Source: Symsagittifera roscoffensis (lineage: Eukaryota > Xenacoelomorpha > Acoela > Convolutidae). From it: a stretch of 60,000 nt of DNA. The stretch is taken from NCBI RefSeq assembly GCF_963678635.1, contig NC_087062.1:77875200-77935199 (forward strand), written 5' to 3'. The position numbers were made by a program, and so were the translations under genes. The first letter of the stretch is position 1; every line of letters begins with the position of its first letter. Below the pieces are notes generated by a model. It searched no databases and was not told where the DNA came from. It was given only the letters and a program-made list of their open reading frames with translations. Below are positions 43,001 to 55,000 of the stretch, piece after piece.

Positions 43001-46000
43001 CCATTGTTTTGGGTAGTTTTTTTGTAATAGGAGATTTTGGTATGGTATCTATCGTCCTCAAGCGTTATGGTAAAGGTTCCATAGACAAGTCGGTAAAATA
43101 AGTTAAGGTCATTCTTTTCTCTTCAAATATACGTTTTTTTGGTGATCTAGTCTAGTTCATTGAGCTCATTTTGTGCGAGATCTAGTTGGGTTGCCGTATA
43201 AAATACATCCTCAACAGCTAAGTCCCTTTTTGGACTGCTTTAGAAAGTTAATGGCAAGTATCAAAGTCAGTGCCAAGTCTAGCTCGCGAGATGAAAATAA
43301 ATGAGTAATAATTATTTACTTTTTTTTCACCAATTTTGTAAGGTATGGGGTGGTAAATTGGTAATATGGGATGAGTAGAGCGCAAGATTTTGCAATTAAA
43401 TCCGGTTCAGAAGGAATTTTTAAATGAGTTGAAGCACGCGCTTACTGATCCAAACTTTTGGTTTTAAAAGCGAATTGTATCACTTTATAGTTTTCGTTAG
43501 GCAAGATTTTCAAGAAAAAAAAAAGAATTTCGAGATTTTCGTTTTATCATATTTTTCAGCAAAAACTAATCGAGTCATCTCTAGGAACAGTACGAATTCT
43601 CAAGGTTTTGCCGTGATACAAGCAGTCGTGTTTTTCGTTCTAACCATTAGCATAAATAACATGGATAAGAAAGCGCAACTACTTTTCTCTGAAAATGAAA
43701 TTTTCGTGAAGTCCTGTCTAAAGTTATGGTTATATGGTATTTCAAACCAATATTATATCGTACGCGGCTTGTTTTTTATACATTGTTTGTAATTTAATAG
43801 AGACTAGCTACTTAGTCCAAAGGTAAAGTATATAGAGCGCGAACGATTAAATTTTCTTTTTAAAATTAAGTGAAACGCTGTCAAAAAAAGGAAAACTTTC
43901 AACAATTTTTCTTGAAAATTTCTTAACAAAAAATCAAATCATGAAACATTTAAAGGTAATCGGAGCTTTCAAACTTTCGATCTAAACTGAGAATTTAATA
44001 TTGTGATTCAATATTAATAGATCTAGAGTATCTTTGGGTGAATTGGTTCTATGGAGGATTGATTTATGGGGGTTAATATTCTGGGTAATTTGATTCGCGT
44101 CGTTCAACCTGGAGAATTTAATCCTAGGCTCAGTTTTGGAAAGACTAAAATCGGCAAATCGAGGGTAGCTAGAAAAACGTTTGCAGCCGAACGAAAGTTT
44201 GACAATGATAACCAAAGTTGACTGACCCTTAAGCTGGGGACTGATTTCGCCGTTTCCCCGGCCTCGACTGAGGGACCGGAACTTCCTGGAACTGCGACTG
44301 GCAAGAGAACTTCCCCTGCTGGAACTGCGTCCTCTCAGTCCCCCTTCTTCCTGCTTCACACGCATTTCAGCCGCCCTAAGTCACAATTCTTGTTTGAACT
44401 TTAAATCAACCCTTGCTCTCAAATTTTTAAGTCATTTGACAAAAACGTATAATTAACATGTTTCTAAAGCAGTTTATTTTTGGCCGTGTATTTTGACGGT
44501 TTATTTTGCAGTGTATTTTTATTAAAATGAATCAAATACCAGCAGTACCTTAAGCTCAATCTCGCATTTTGACTCAAAAATAAAAACCTATTTTGACTAA
44601 AAAACCTATTTTATGCTTCTGTTTAATATTTTTCGGTGTCTCAATTTAATTAAAGGCAGGGGCGGATTTAGGGGGGAAGGGCGGGTGGGGGGCGGACGCC
44701 CTTCCCCTTCAGGGATTCGACCCCCTGCCAACCCAAAGGGTCCCCCCTTTGGTACTTTTTAAGAAATCCATTTTTGGCTTAAAAGTGCCCAAAAACGGCT
44801 TTTTTGACCTGGTTTTTCAAAAAATTGCCTGCGGCGCAGAAAATTTGCCCAAAACAGGGTTTTTTAATTGCTTTGGGAGAGCTCGGAAAATCAATCTGAT
44901 CGACCTAAAAAAAAAAAAAGGTCGTCAAAATTTTCGAAAATTTTTTGAAAATCCGCCCCCCCCCCCTCGAGAAAATCCTAGATCCGCCCCTGATTAAAGG
45001 TCTCAATTTAATTGATGAAAGAAAACAAATATTATTATAAATTGACCGGTGGATATTTAGATTCTTAATTCATAAATGCAGAAAAAAAACCGACCGGGAA
45101 ACCAGTCAAAAAAGTCGTTTGTATCGCATGGAGAAAAACAATTTCTTTTAAAATTTTTTATTCAGAGGCAGAGGAATATGATGTATGCGGGGTTAGGTGG
45201 GAGGGGGTGGGATGGTTTTATTTATTTACCTGGCCTGATTGGGGATGAGGCCGGACTCCATGTCCTTAAGAGATGACTCATTCACTCTGCTCGCATGGTA
45301 GCAGCCCTCGTTCCCCCTTCCTCCGGGCAGAGTGTCGGTCACATGGAGCACGTCGTATACACCGAACGAGAGGAACCCCTCCCGCCCCACATTGTACACG
45401 AAGTGCACTCGGATGTAGAACGAGTCTCCCGTCGTGTTTCGATTGTTGAACTGTCGGAACCCTGTTATTATGTAATCATTATGTTTATTTTGCAACCATT
45501 TCTTAACAATTACTTAGTAATCGTACAAAAAGTTCATGTCAGCAAAATATTACAACACGAAAGCTTTCTCGTTTTTTTTCTAACGTGTTATGACGACAAT
45601 AATTGAAAAAGTAGACCAACAAATTTCAAAGCGGTCGCTGGTTTTGGGTTTTCGCTATACGAAGTTTTGTGAATTATGAGAAATTGTTGGCTCGGGTTGT
45701 TATGCTCTTTTGCAACAGTTCAGAGTTTCTCAAAACAAACTAATCAAAGTTTTAAAATAAAAGGAAAAAAATTCGTTTGAGTACCTTACGTTTGGAGCCC
45801 TTTTTGTAAGCTCTTTAAAAATAAGTAAGTACTAACCTATACCATTTTTGAAATGATTACAATCTAGTTTTTTTTTTACTGAACTAGTCTCTAAGTTCAA
45901 TGATTGCTTGTAATTTCTCAGCAAACTTCAAAGATAGTCTCACCTGTGTTCTCAAAAATGGAGAGTTGTATAGTTGCTGTAATTTAAGAAACTTTCCAGC

Positions 46001-49000
46001 TTTGATCACGTTAGTCACACTATCTTTGAAGTTGGCTGAGGTGAAAAAAGTGCATTTAAATTTGTACTTTGTGCGGCCACCTTACAAAGTTTGTAAGAAG
46101 GTTGGGCTCTTTTCCAGTTTCCCCCCCCCCCTTTTCAAATTTAATTTTGAAAAGCTTATTTAACGTTGTCATAAATGCAATGAAATTTGGCGTGGTGAAC
46201 AAATCGACAACTGTGAACAGATTTGTTCTTCATACTTTACAGCGTAACATCACGCATTTAGCCGTAATACCACGTAAATCAAACATAAAACTCGGTATTT
46301 TGAAAGGGGGGGAACTGGAAAAGAGCCGAAGGTTGGTTTTATAATGAATTGTCAAAAGTATCAAGATTATCCTAAATTCTTTAATCCGGAAGTTGAAATC
46401 TGAAATTTCGGATAAAAATACAAACTTATCAAGTTAAGCCTGCGAAAAAAGCTCGTGCAAAATCGCATATTGAGGGAACAAGCTGAAAGCTTTGTGTTAC
46501 AATAAGTACCTTTTTAGTTTAAATTCCCAACTAACAATTTTTGATTCAACTTTAATTTTAACTTGATATTTGAAATTTTGACTAAGGTGTATGTCGATGA
46601 CTATTCCGATTGGCCATTTTCAGCTCCGATAATAGAACGCTTATTATACTCATATTCGTTATGCTGATATCTTAAACTTCAACTAGTCTTATTTCCTATC
46701 ATTTAAAATCTACTAGTTCTAGTTTCGTTTTACTATAAAAATCGAAAAATTTTGAGCGAAAAAAAAACAAGTTAGTTAATCTTTCGTTACCCTCTTGATT
46801 TCTGCGGACAACGACATCGAACTCGGACTTGGTGGCCTGCAGAGCGCGCAACACTTGTTCACGAGTCAAATCAGTCGTCTTCTGCTCGACCACCTGCACG
46901 ATCTCGTCCCCGGCCGCCAATCCCAGTCGTTTGGCCTGGCTNNNNNNNNNNNNNNNNNNNNNNNNNNNNNNNNNNNNNNNNNNNNNNNNNNNNNNNNNNN
47001 NNNNNNNNNNNNNNNNNNNNNNNNNNNNNNNNNNNNNNNNNNNNNNNNNNNNNNNNNNNNNNNNNNNNNNNNNNNNNNNNNNNNNNNNNNNNNNNNNNNN
47101 NNNNNNNNNNNNNNNNNNNNNNNNNNNNNNNNNNNNNNNNNAAGAGCAAAATGGCACCACTGCGTACCATTTTATTAGCGGTTTTAAATTGTCTCGAATC
47201 GGGATTAGAAATATTGACGTTTATAGAGGGGAAGTATATATGATTGCAATAGTTTGAGGTTACACGGATTACAGAACAGTGGTACTGAAAACGGCCACAG
47301 AACTTGTCCCGAGAAGTTTTAATAAAAAGTAAATCTTAGCCCAATATAATTTAATACTCATATATTGCTCTTAAATTTTAGGGATAGATTTTAACGGGGT
47401 AGAATTTAACCTGAGAGAATTACAGGGATTACCGCACGGTATTAACGGGGATTAATTTAGCCAGAGACCACAGAACTGCCATGGTGGTTTAGTCTTTGCA
47501 GGATCAGTTTTGACAGACAGTTTCCCAACCATTTCAACCCCTGACTAACTGACTGAAAGTAACCCAAAATAGTCCAAGCATGAACAATTTTGAGGGCAAT
47601 TTTGAACAACTTCGTGAACATTTTCGAATTCAGGGCCCCAAATATTTAACAGTTGCCGTGAACAGTGAACTCGAACATGTGCAAAACATAAATTCTTCAA
47701 TGGTGAAACCTGATTTTAACTCCCAGATTAGTTTCAAAAGGAAAACTAATGTGACGAAGCTCGAACTGTTTATGGATACGAATAACATTTGTTTTACTTG
47801 CACCATTTGGAGCGCCGATAAATTGAAGTTGTCCTGTCAAACTGACGCGGCAGGAGGGAGGGGGGGGGGACTGTCGCGGGGAATTTCAGTCTTGTTCAGT
47901 AATTCACGGAATTAAAGAGTACTTCTTAAAATGGAAGTAAACCATGAAATGGATTTAACTGTATTCGAAACTCAATTGTTATTTTGTTATTTTGCGAAGA
48001 AGTTAACTTACTGGCCTTGTTAGCGAAGTTGCTATCGAGTTTTTGATATAATGAACAAGAGATAGAACAAGACTGCTCGTATCAGGGCGAAGCCCTGAAT
48101 GTTCCGACTGCCTTTTAAGGTTTTATGGAGCAGTAATAACATTAAAAAATTAAATGTAATAAATTAAAAAAATAAAAATTTTAATTTGAAATTTTTTATG
48201 AAAATCATCCCCCCACACGCCATTTAAAGTACAAAAAGATAGATTTAGCTCCTTGTAACAAACCAATTATGGCAAATAAGCTTCTTTCAACCAATTTGGA
48301 ACGATTTTAAGAGGGATTAACTCTCCGCATACGCGTTAATACCGCGAAATATATCGCGCGTTAATTGTCCCAAATTGGGCAAAATGGCAATGTTTAAACC
48401 CCCATAACTTTACGAAAAATGATCACAGGTGAAATATCTTTTCAAATTTGAGCTCAGGACGACAATACCTTTTGAATTATATAAAAAAAATCCGTCAAAA
48501 ATGGCTAGTTAAAAAGTCGAAATTTGTCTGAAGAAAAAAAAACGCACCCCGAGCACAAATAATCCGTTACTTTCGTATCGAAAGTCGGAACAATAATGCG
48601 CATTAGCCATCCCAAGCATACAGTTTTTTCTTACTTAATCCGCCCAAAACTGTAATAATTGAAACATAAATTCAAAAACCAAATGTTCAAATCTGATTGG
48701 TTGAAATGAAAATTGTCTGTAGCGGGTAGTTTGAAAAGTTATAAATGTTTTTTGTGCGGAATAATTAAAAAGACCCCAAAAAAGACATGAGGGCGGTTTT
48801 AAATTTTTTTTGGTTGGTTATATAAACAAGGTTATCATCGCTAAAACAAGTTTTCATCAGCAAATAAAATTAACTGCAGGAATTTGAAAAGAAAAAAGAG
48901 AAAAGCCGGTTACTGTGCAAATAGCACAGAATGTTCCGACCATAGTCTTTAAAAATCTACAAAAAAAACTTTTGTTCAAATTAGTTTTTTTCTGTCTGGT

Positions 49001-52000
49001 GTGACACAAGCATCTGACATAAAACTATAATTTAGGCATATTCGACAGTCATAGTAATATAGACAAAAACGACAACAATTTAAAAAAAAATGACTAAAAC
49101 TACAAAACAAATTGAAAAAAAAAATTGAAAAAAAAAAAACCAAAATTCAAGGTTTTTGATTCCCGAAAAGGCATTCAAAATCTCAAAAAATTAAATTACT
49201 CGTGTAAAATTAAAATTAAAATTAAGCTGATTCAGGCTATTGTAAATTGCTTAAATTAAGCATAAAACAAGCGTGCTCACTCGCTTTACTCGCTCAAACT
49301 GGTTTTTCTCGACAATGGAATTTTTTTTTAATGTCGTTCGAATTACGACTAAAAGTGGTTTAATAAGATATATCACTCTATTCTCTTTGATGATTGTATG
49401 TGGTAACTGATTTTGCTTGAAAAAAAGATTAAAAAAACTGAAAAAAAAAACAAAACACACCCGAATACAAAGTTCCTCCCCATTTTTCAAATGGTCGGAT
49501 CAAAAAAACGTAAGACATTTTTTTTAAAGGCCTTCGCCCAAAGTTCCAGCATGTTCGCAGCTTTGAAAATAGGCAATAATGCAATCTACACCATCCAAAC
49601 GCACTATTAATTTTTTGGCCACTTAGAAATATGACATACTGATGGAAATCCTTGCCAATATCAGTTATCAGAGGCCCTCCTCTAATTACATGCACCAGCG
49701 GATTTAGGGGGGGGGGGGGTAGATGCCCCCTTTCAGGGATTCGACCCCCTGCCGATCCAAAGGGCCCCCTATGTACTGTTTTGAGATCTCCATTTTTGGC
49801 TGACTGACCCTAAATTTTTCTGAAGGCGCCATTGGAGCGAATATACACTAATTTTTAGGGGGGGGGGGAAGAGCGCGCCGAAAAAACGCGTTTTTTTGGT
49901 CTAATTTTTCCAGAAGTGCCATTAAGCGCCTTTTTGGCCTGTTTGTATTATAAAATTGGCCTTCGATATACAAAATTTGGTGAATATGGGGTCTTTATAG
50001 TAATTTGAGAGAGCTCAGAAAATCAATTTGGTCGAGCTAACAGAAGGTCGACAAACTTTCGAAATTTTATTGAAAATTAGCTTCCCCCTCGAGAAAACTT
50101 AGATCCGCCCCGGATTACGTGTCAAATATTTCAGACAATTTATCTCAAATCTGAGGTTTCACAGCACTAGTCACAAAAGAATGACAGCAAGAAAAAAACT
50201 GGCTATAAATTTTTAGATTTACAATGTTCAATCAATGTTCGTAATTTTTCATTAAAATCAGGGGTGAATCTAGTAAATTTTGATGACCTTTTTTTAAGTC
50301 CAAATTTTAAGACCAAACTCGTTTACCGTAAAATCTTTCAAAAAAACAGGGAACACATTTTGAAAAGGTTTGACAAAGTCGAATTTTTTTTGGCGCGCAC
50401 TCCCTCAATTGAAACTTGTATCACTAGCATTTTTTCCATAAAACGAAAATTATTATATTTGTGTCTTGATAAATATTTTTGTGTTTTCTCCAAGAATTTC
50501 TCAATAATAAAATGACCCATTGGTTGAATGAAAGAAATCTCACAGTCACAGATAATTGGCAATTATAGATTATTTGGTTGAGATTTTGTTCAAACAAATT
50601 GAATTTATTCTGGGAGTGGCATAAAACGCAGAATTTAGTCTATACAAAATTAAAAATATTTTAACAAAATTGACAAATTCACGGATAGAACCTGTTAACA
50701 TTGGTAGCAATTTTTTGCGATACACGGTAACTCACGTACAGATGACAAAAATGTGCCAGACAAGGTCATTTTTCTACGTTTTGCTATAAGTCTTAATTAT
50801 ATACTTATTCTGGTTCGGTGCAACAAAATTGATTTTGGGGGACTCAACACTTGCGCAGACTACGGGTCTGCGCAATTTCTAAACATTGTTCTAGACCGCT
50901 CGGTGAACCAGTTTTAAATTCTATCAATTTACTCGCTTTTAGAGTTTCGCTTATTAGTTGCGTAGAAACATGTGGCAAATGTGTTCAAACCCTGTAGAGG
51001 AAAAATCGTTCGTAGGGGAAAATCGTTCTGATAAATCTAATTTTACTCTTCTGGGTGGCAGGCGTTAGCTCTGCACTCTGCACTACTTGTGTTGATTATA
51101 ATTTGGTCACCTAACCCAAGCTAGAAGTCTCAACAGAGAAGCAGCAAATTCAAGGCACAAAAACAAATGGATTTGACTGCATTTTTTGGACTTTAACTTG
51201 AACTTAAGTTATTAAACAAGAAATTAGCGCATCTTTTTCAGTTTCGTAACTAGTTTGGGAGACATTATTGAATGGTTTCAGATGCGCTAAACTCTCTAGA
51301 TTCTTTCGATTCACTCGGAATTCAACCAGTTTTAAAATGCAAAGAGAAGAAGAGTGTTTTATTAACCCACTGGTTCAGATTTTAATTTTCTAAAATGAAT
51401 GTTTAAAAACTGAAACATTCAATGTTTAAATTTCAGGTAAACAAAAAACTCTCGAGACAATTACAAACGTCAGTAGTTTGTTTAGCAGGCGGTTGAGAGT
51501 TCTCTGCTCTGAATGCGCTGCTGTTAGATTCATTTGCGAAATCTAAGTCAACTTAGAAATTTTGGTGAAATACGCTAATATCATCAGAGTTTTTCACTTT
51601 TTTACTGTAATTTAAACCAATAGTTTAAACTTGACCTTCAACTTACCTCAAGGAAAACAAATTTGTTTACATAATTGTTCCGACCATTGAAAGTGGGGAA
51701 GAACTTTGTTTCCGGGTCTGTTTTAGTTTTTTCTTTTTTTCTTTTTGTTTTCCACGCAAAAAATACCACAAATAATCATCGGAGAGGGTTGAGTGATAAA
51801 TCATATTAAAGCCTTTATAGTCGTGATTTGAACGACATTAAAAAATTTCAGAAAAAAGTCTCAGTGTCGAGAAAATCCAGTTTGAATTTTTTGGTTTTTT
51901 GTCTTAATTCGAGCAAATAAAGCGAGCGAGCAGGCTTACAATATAGCTTATTTTAATGATTCAAAAGCTTACAGTAGCCAGTGGCTTAATCTAAAACTTA

Positions 52001-55000
52001 AAAATTTAGTTCGATTTGAGTAAATTTCGTTTTTTTTGGGTATTTTAGAGCCTTTTTGGAATACCTCTATTTGTTTTATCACTCTGTACTTTGCATATTG
52101 GGCTGGGAAAAAAAATCAGAAAAATTGTGACTGGAATGATTTAATTAATTTTTGAAACTGTTGAAAAAAACTTTTTCATTGACGTTAAAAGACATTCCGA
52201 ACATTTAGAGCGCTGCCTTGATACCAGCAGTCTGAATCTATAGTCAATGAAGTGGCTCTTTTCCAGTCCACCCTTTGGTGTTTTGTGAAATTCATTAAAT
52301 TAAAATCTATTTAAATTGACTTTTCATGTTATAAACTGCAATAAAACATGTCAGCGTGCACAGGTGAACAAGTTTTTACAACGTTTACTGCATGAAAATT
52401 GCCTTGTGAACAAATTTTGAACAGTTTCCTTTTGTAACTTTACGAGGGGGTGGGAAACAAGAAAAGAGCCAATAAGATAAGTATGAATACGCAGATTACC
52501 AGGTGACTTTTTAAATCATTCTGTCTATCGGAACTTTTTACTTCTATTATAACAGTTATCGGTCTCAAAATTGAGAAGAATAAATTGATCTGAGATCAGT
52601 TTTTATTCATTATTAGCGGAATAAAGTTAGCTGCTAGCATGGCCATTTTTGAAAAAGGCAAACTAAACTGTCTTGCAAAAATTTAATTTACTTTTTTTGT
52701 GCACGTGTGAAAAAATTTGTTTATTGTTAAAGAATTATAATAGTGTGTTCTCTCTTTTCGTCCTATGAAACAAATGACTTTTCAAAACATTGAAACCTTG
52801 AAAAGGAAAAAACGTCTCTCATAATAATGTAAATCGAGCTAATTCGAATTAAAACAAAAGCAAGCGCAAAAATGTTTGCAGGATCCCACCATTCTGCTTC
52901 ATGAATAAATTTCAAAAATTGAGAACTCAAAACATTACGAGGCCAAACTGTGCACTGGATAGGCGCAAAATTTTGTGTCTGTATGGTCCTGGATTCCAGA
53001 GACAAATTTTAAACATGTTAAAATTTTGTCGGAACGATCAAAGGAAAAGAAAGAACAAAAGACGAACAAAGGGAGCGTCCTTTTTGCGGAATCCGCTTAC
53101 AATGCACAAAATGCACAGTCTGGACTCGTAATGAAAAGGTGGAATATTTTTTCAAACTTCTTCATTTTGTGTCCAAAATCCAAATTAATATTTTTTAGAA
53201 ATTTCCATTGAAATAAATGAAGTATGAAGTTAAGTTGAGATGAGTAGTACAAATAGCTAAGACAACGTAAAATAGTTTGTATAATTTAATTTGGAGGCCA
53301 GTGTCTATTCAGAAATTGTCTAATTCAGTCTGAAAACCAAAAATAATGAGATCAATTTTTCTTAGCACAATTTTTTTTAAGTTCGAGTTTTAATCACAAA
53401 AAATTAGGTTTCATTGTAATTGAATTCCTACATTCTTGTAATTGAATTCCTACAGTTTCATTATAATTGAATTCCCACTTGAATTCCTACATTTTATCCT
53501 TGAGATGGCGAGATGGTTCCTTCCCACTATCTGAGACTGATCTCAACAAAACACATGTCGCATTACAATTTTGTTCTTCAACCTCAAAAACAAGCATAAT
53601 TTTGCTTGTGACAAGAAGTCCAGAAAAACATGGGTTATCCAGCGATTAAATATTATAACAACACAGTAAATGCAAAATGATTTATTTTAAAAACTTACTA
53701 TTCGACAGTCATAGTAATATAGACAAAAACGACAACAATTTAATAAAAAATGACTAAAACTACAAAACAAATTGAAAAAAAAAATTAAAAAAAAACCAAA
53801 ATTCAAGGTTTTTGATTCCCGAAAAGGCATTCAAAATCTCAAAAAATTAAATTACTCGTGTAAAATTAAAATTAAAATTAAGCTGATTCAGGCTATTGTA
53901 AATTGCTTAAATTAAGCATAAAACAAGCGTGCTCACTCGCTTTACTCGCTCAAACTGGTTTTTCTCGACAACGGAAATTTTTATTAATGTCGTTCGAATA
54001 ACGACTAAAAGTGGTTTAATAAGATATATCACTCTATTCTCTTTGATGATTGTATGTGGTAACTGATTTTGCTTGAAAAAAAGATTAAAAAAACTGAAAA
54101 AAAAAACAAAACACACCCGAATACAAAGTTCCTCTCCATTTTTCAAATGGTCGGATCAAAAAAACGTAAGACATTTTTTTTAAAGGCCTTCGCCCAAAGT
54201 TCCAGCATGTTCGCAGCTTTGAAAATAGGCAATAATGCAATCTACACCATCCAAACGCACTATTATTTTTTTGGCTACTTAGAAATATGACATACTGATG
54301 GAAATCCTTGCCAATATCAGTTATCAGAGGCCCTCCTCTAATTACATGCACCAGCGGATTTAGGGGGGGGGGGGTAGATGCCCCCTTTCAGGGATTCGAC
54401 CCCCTGCCGATCCAAAGGGCCCCCTATGTACTGTTTTGAGATCTCCATTTTTGGCTGACTGACCCTAAATTTTTCTGAAGGCGCCTTTGGAGCCAATATA
54501 CACTAATTTTTAGGGGGGGGGGGGAAGAGCGCGCCGAAAAAACGCGTTTTTTTGGTCAAATTTTTCCAGAAGTGCCATTAAGCGCCTTTTTGGCCTGTTT
54601 GTATTATAAAATTGGCCTTCGATATACAAAATTTGGTAAATATGGGGTCTTTATAGTAATTTGAGAGAGCTCAGAAAATCAATTTGGTCGAGCTAACAGA
54701 AGGTCGACAAACTTTCGAAATTTTATTGAAAATTAGCTTCCCCCTCGAGAAAACTTAGATCCGCCCCGGATTACGTGTCAAATATTTCAGACAATTTATC
54801 TCAAATCTGAGGTTTCACAGCACTAGTCACAAAAGAATGACAGCAAGAAAAAAACTGGCTATAAATTTTTAGATTTACAATGTTCAATCAATGTTCGTAA
54901 TTTTTCATTAAAATCAGGGGTGAATCTAGTAAATTTTGATGACCTTTTTTTAAGTCCAAATTTTAAGACCAAACTCATTTACCGTAAAATCTTTCAAAAA

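Larger units (their letters stand above)
40850..44226 (-). other. ZO intron, 3.4 kb
   Basis: It holds a hAT-like MITE half (41282-41470), a small fold-back element (41502-41594) and a GC-rich patch (41690-41910). The rest is unassigned AT-rich DNA. No extra exon is required by phase. Confidence 0.55.
49041..53700. repeat. Tandem duplication, copy 1 (4,660 bp)
   Basis: It starts TTCGACAGTCATAGTAATAT and is followed head-to-tail by a near-identical copy. By eye the two differ by scattered substitutions and small homopolymer indels. It lies wholly inside the PDZ3 intron and carries no coding exon. It contains an R2 end, a hAT-like MITE, a 10-bp-stem hairpin, another R2 copy and a TA-MITE. Confidence 0.95.

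Noticed and set aside
47580-47915. 111-aa plus-strand ORF right of the assembly gap
   Set aside because: Antisense to the ZO intron, ends in a G-run, no domain and no splice sites; likely chance.
53411-53490. Possible CRISPR-like array
   Set aside because: Repeats are short, imperfect and contiguous without unique spacers of even length, in animal intron DNA; a plain tandem repeat.
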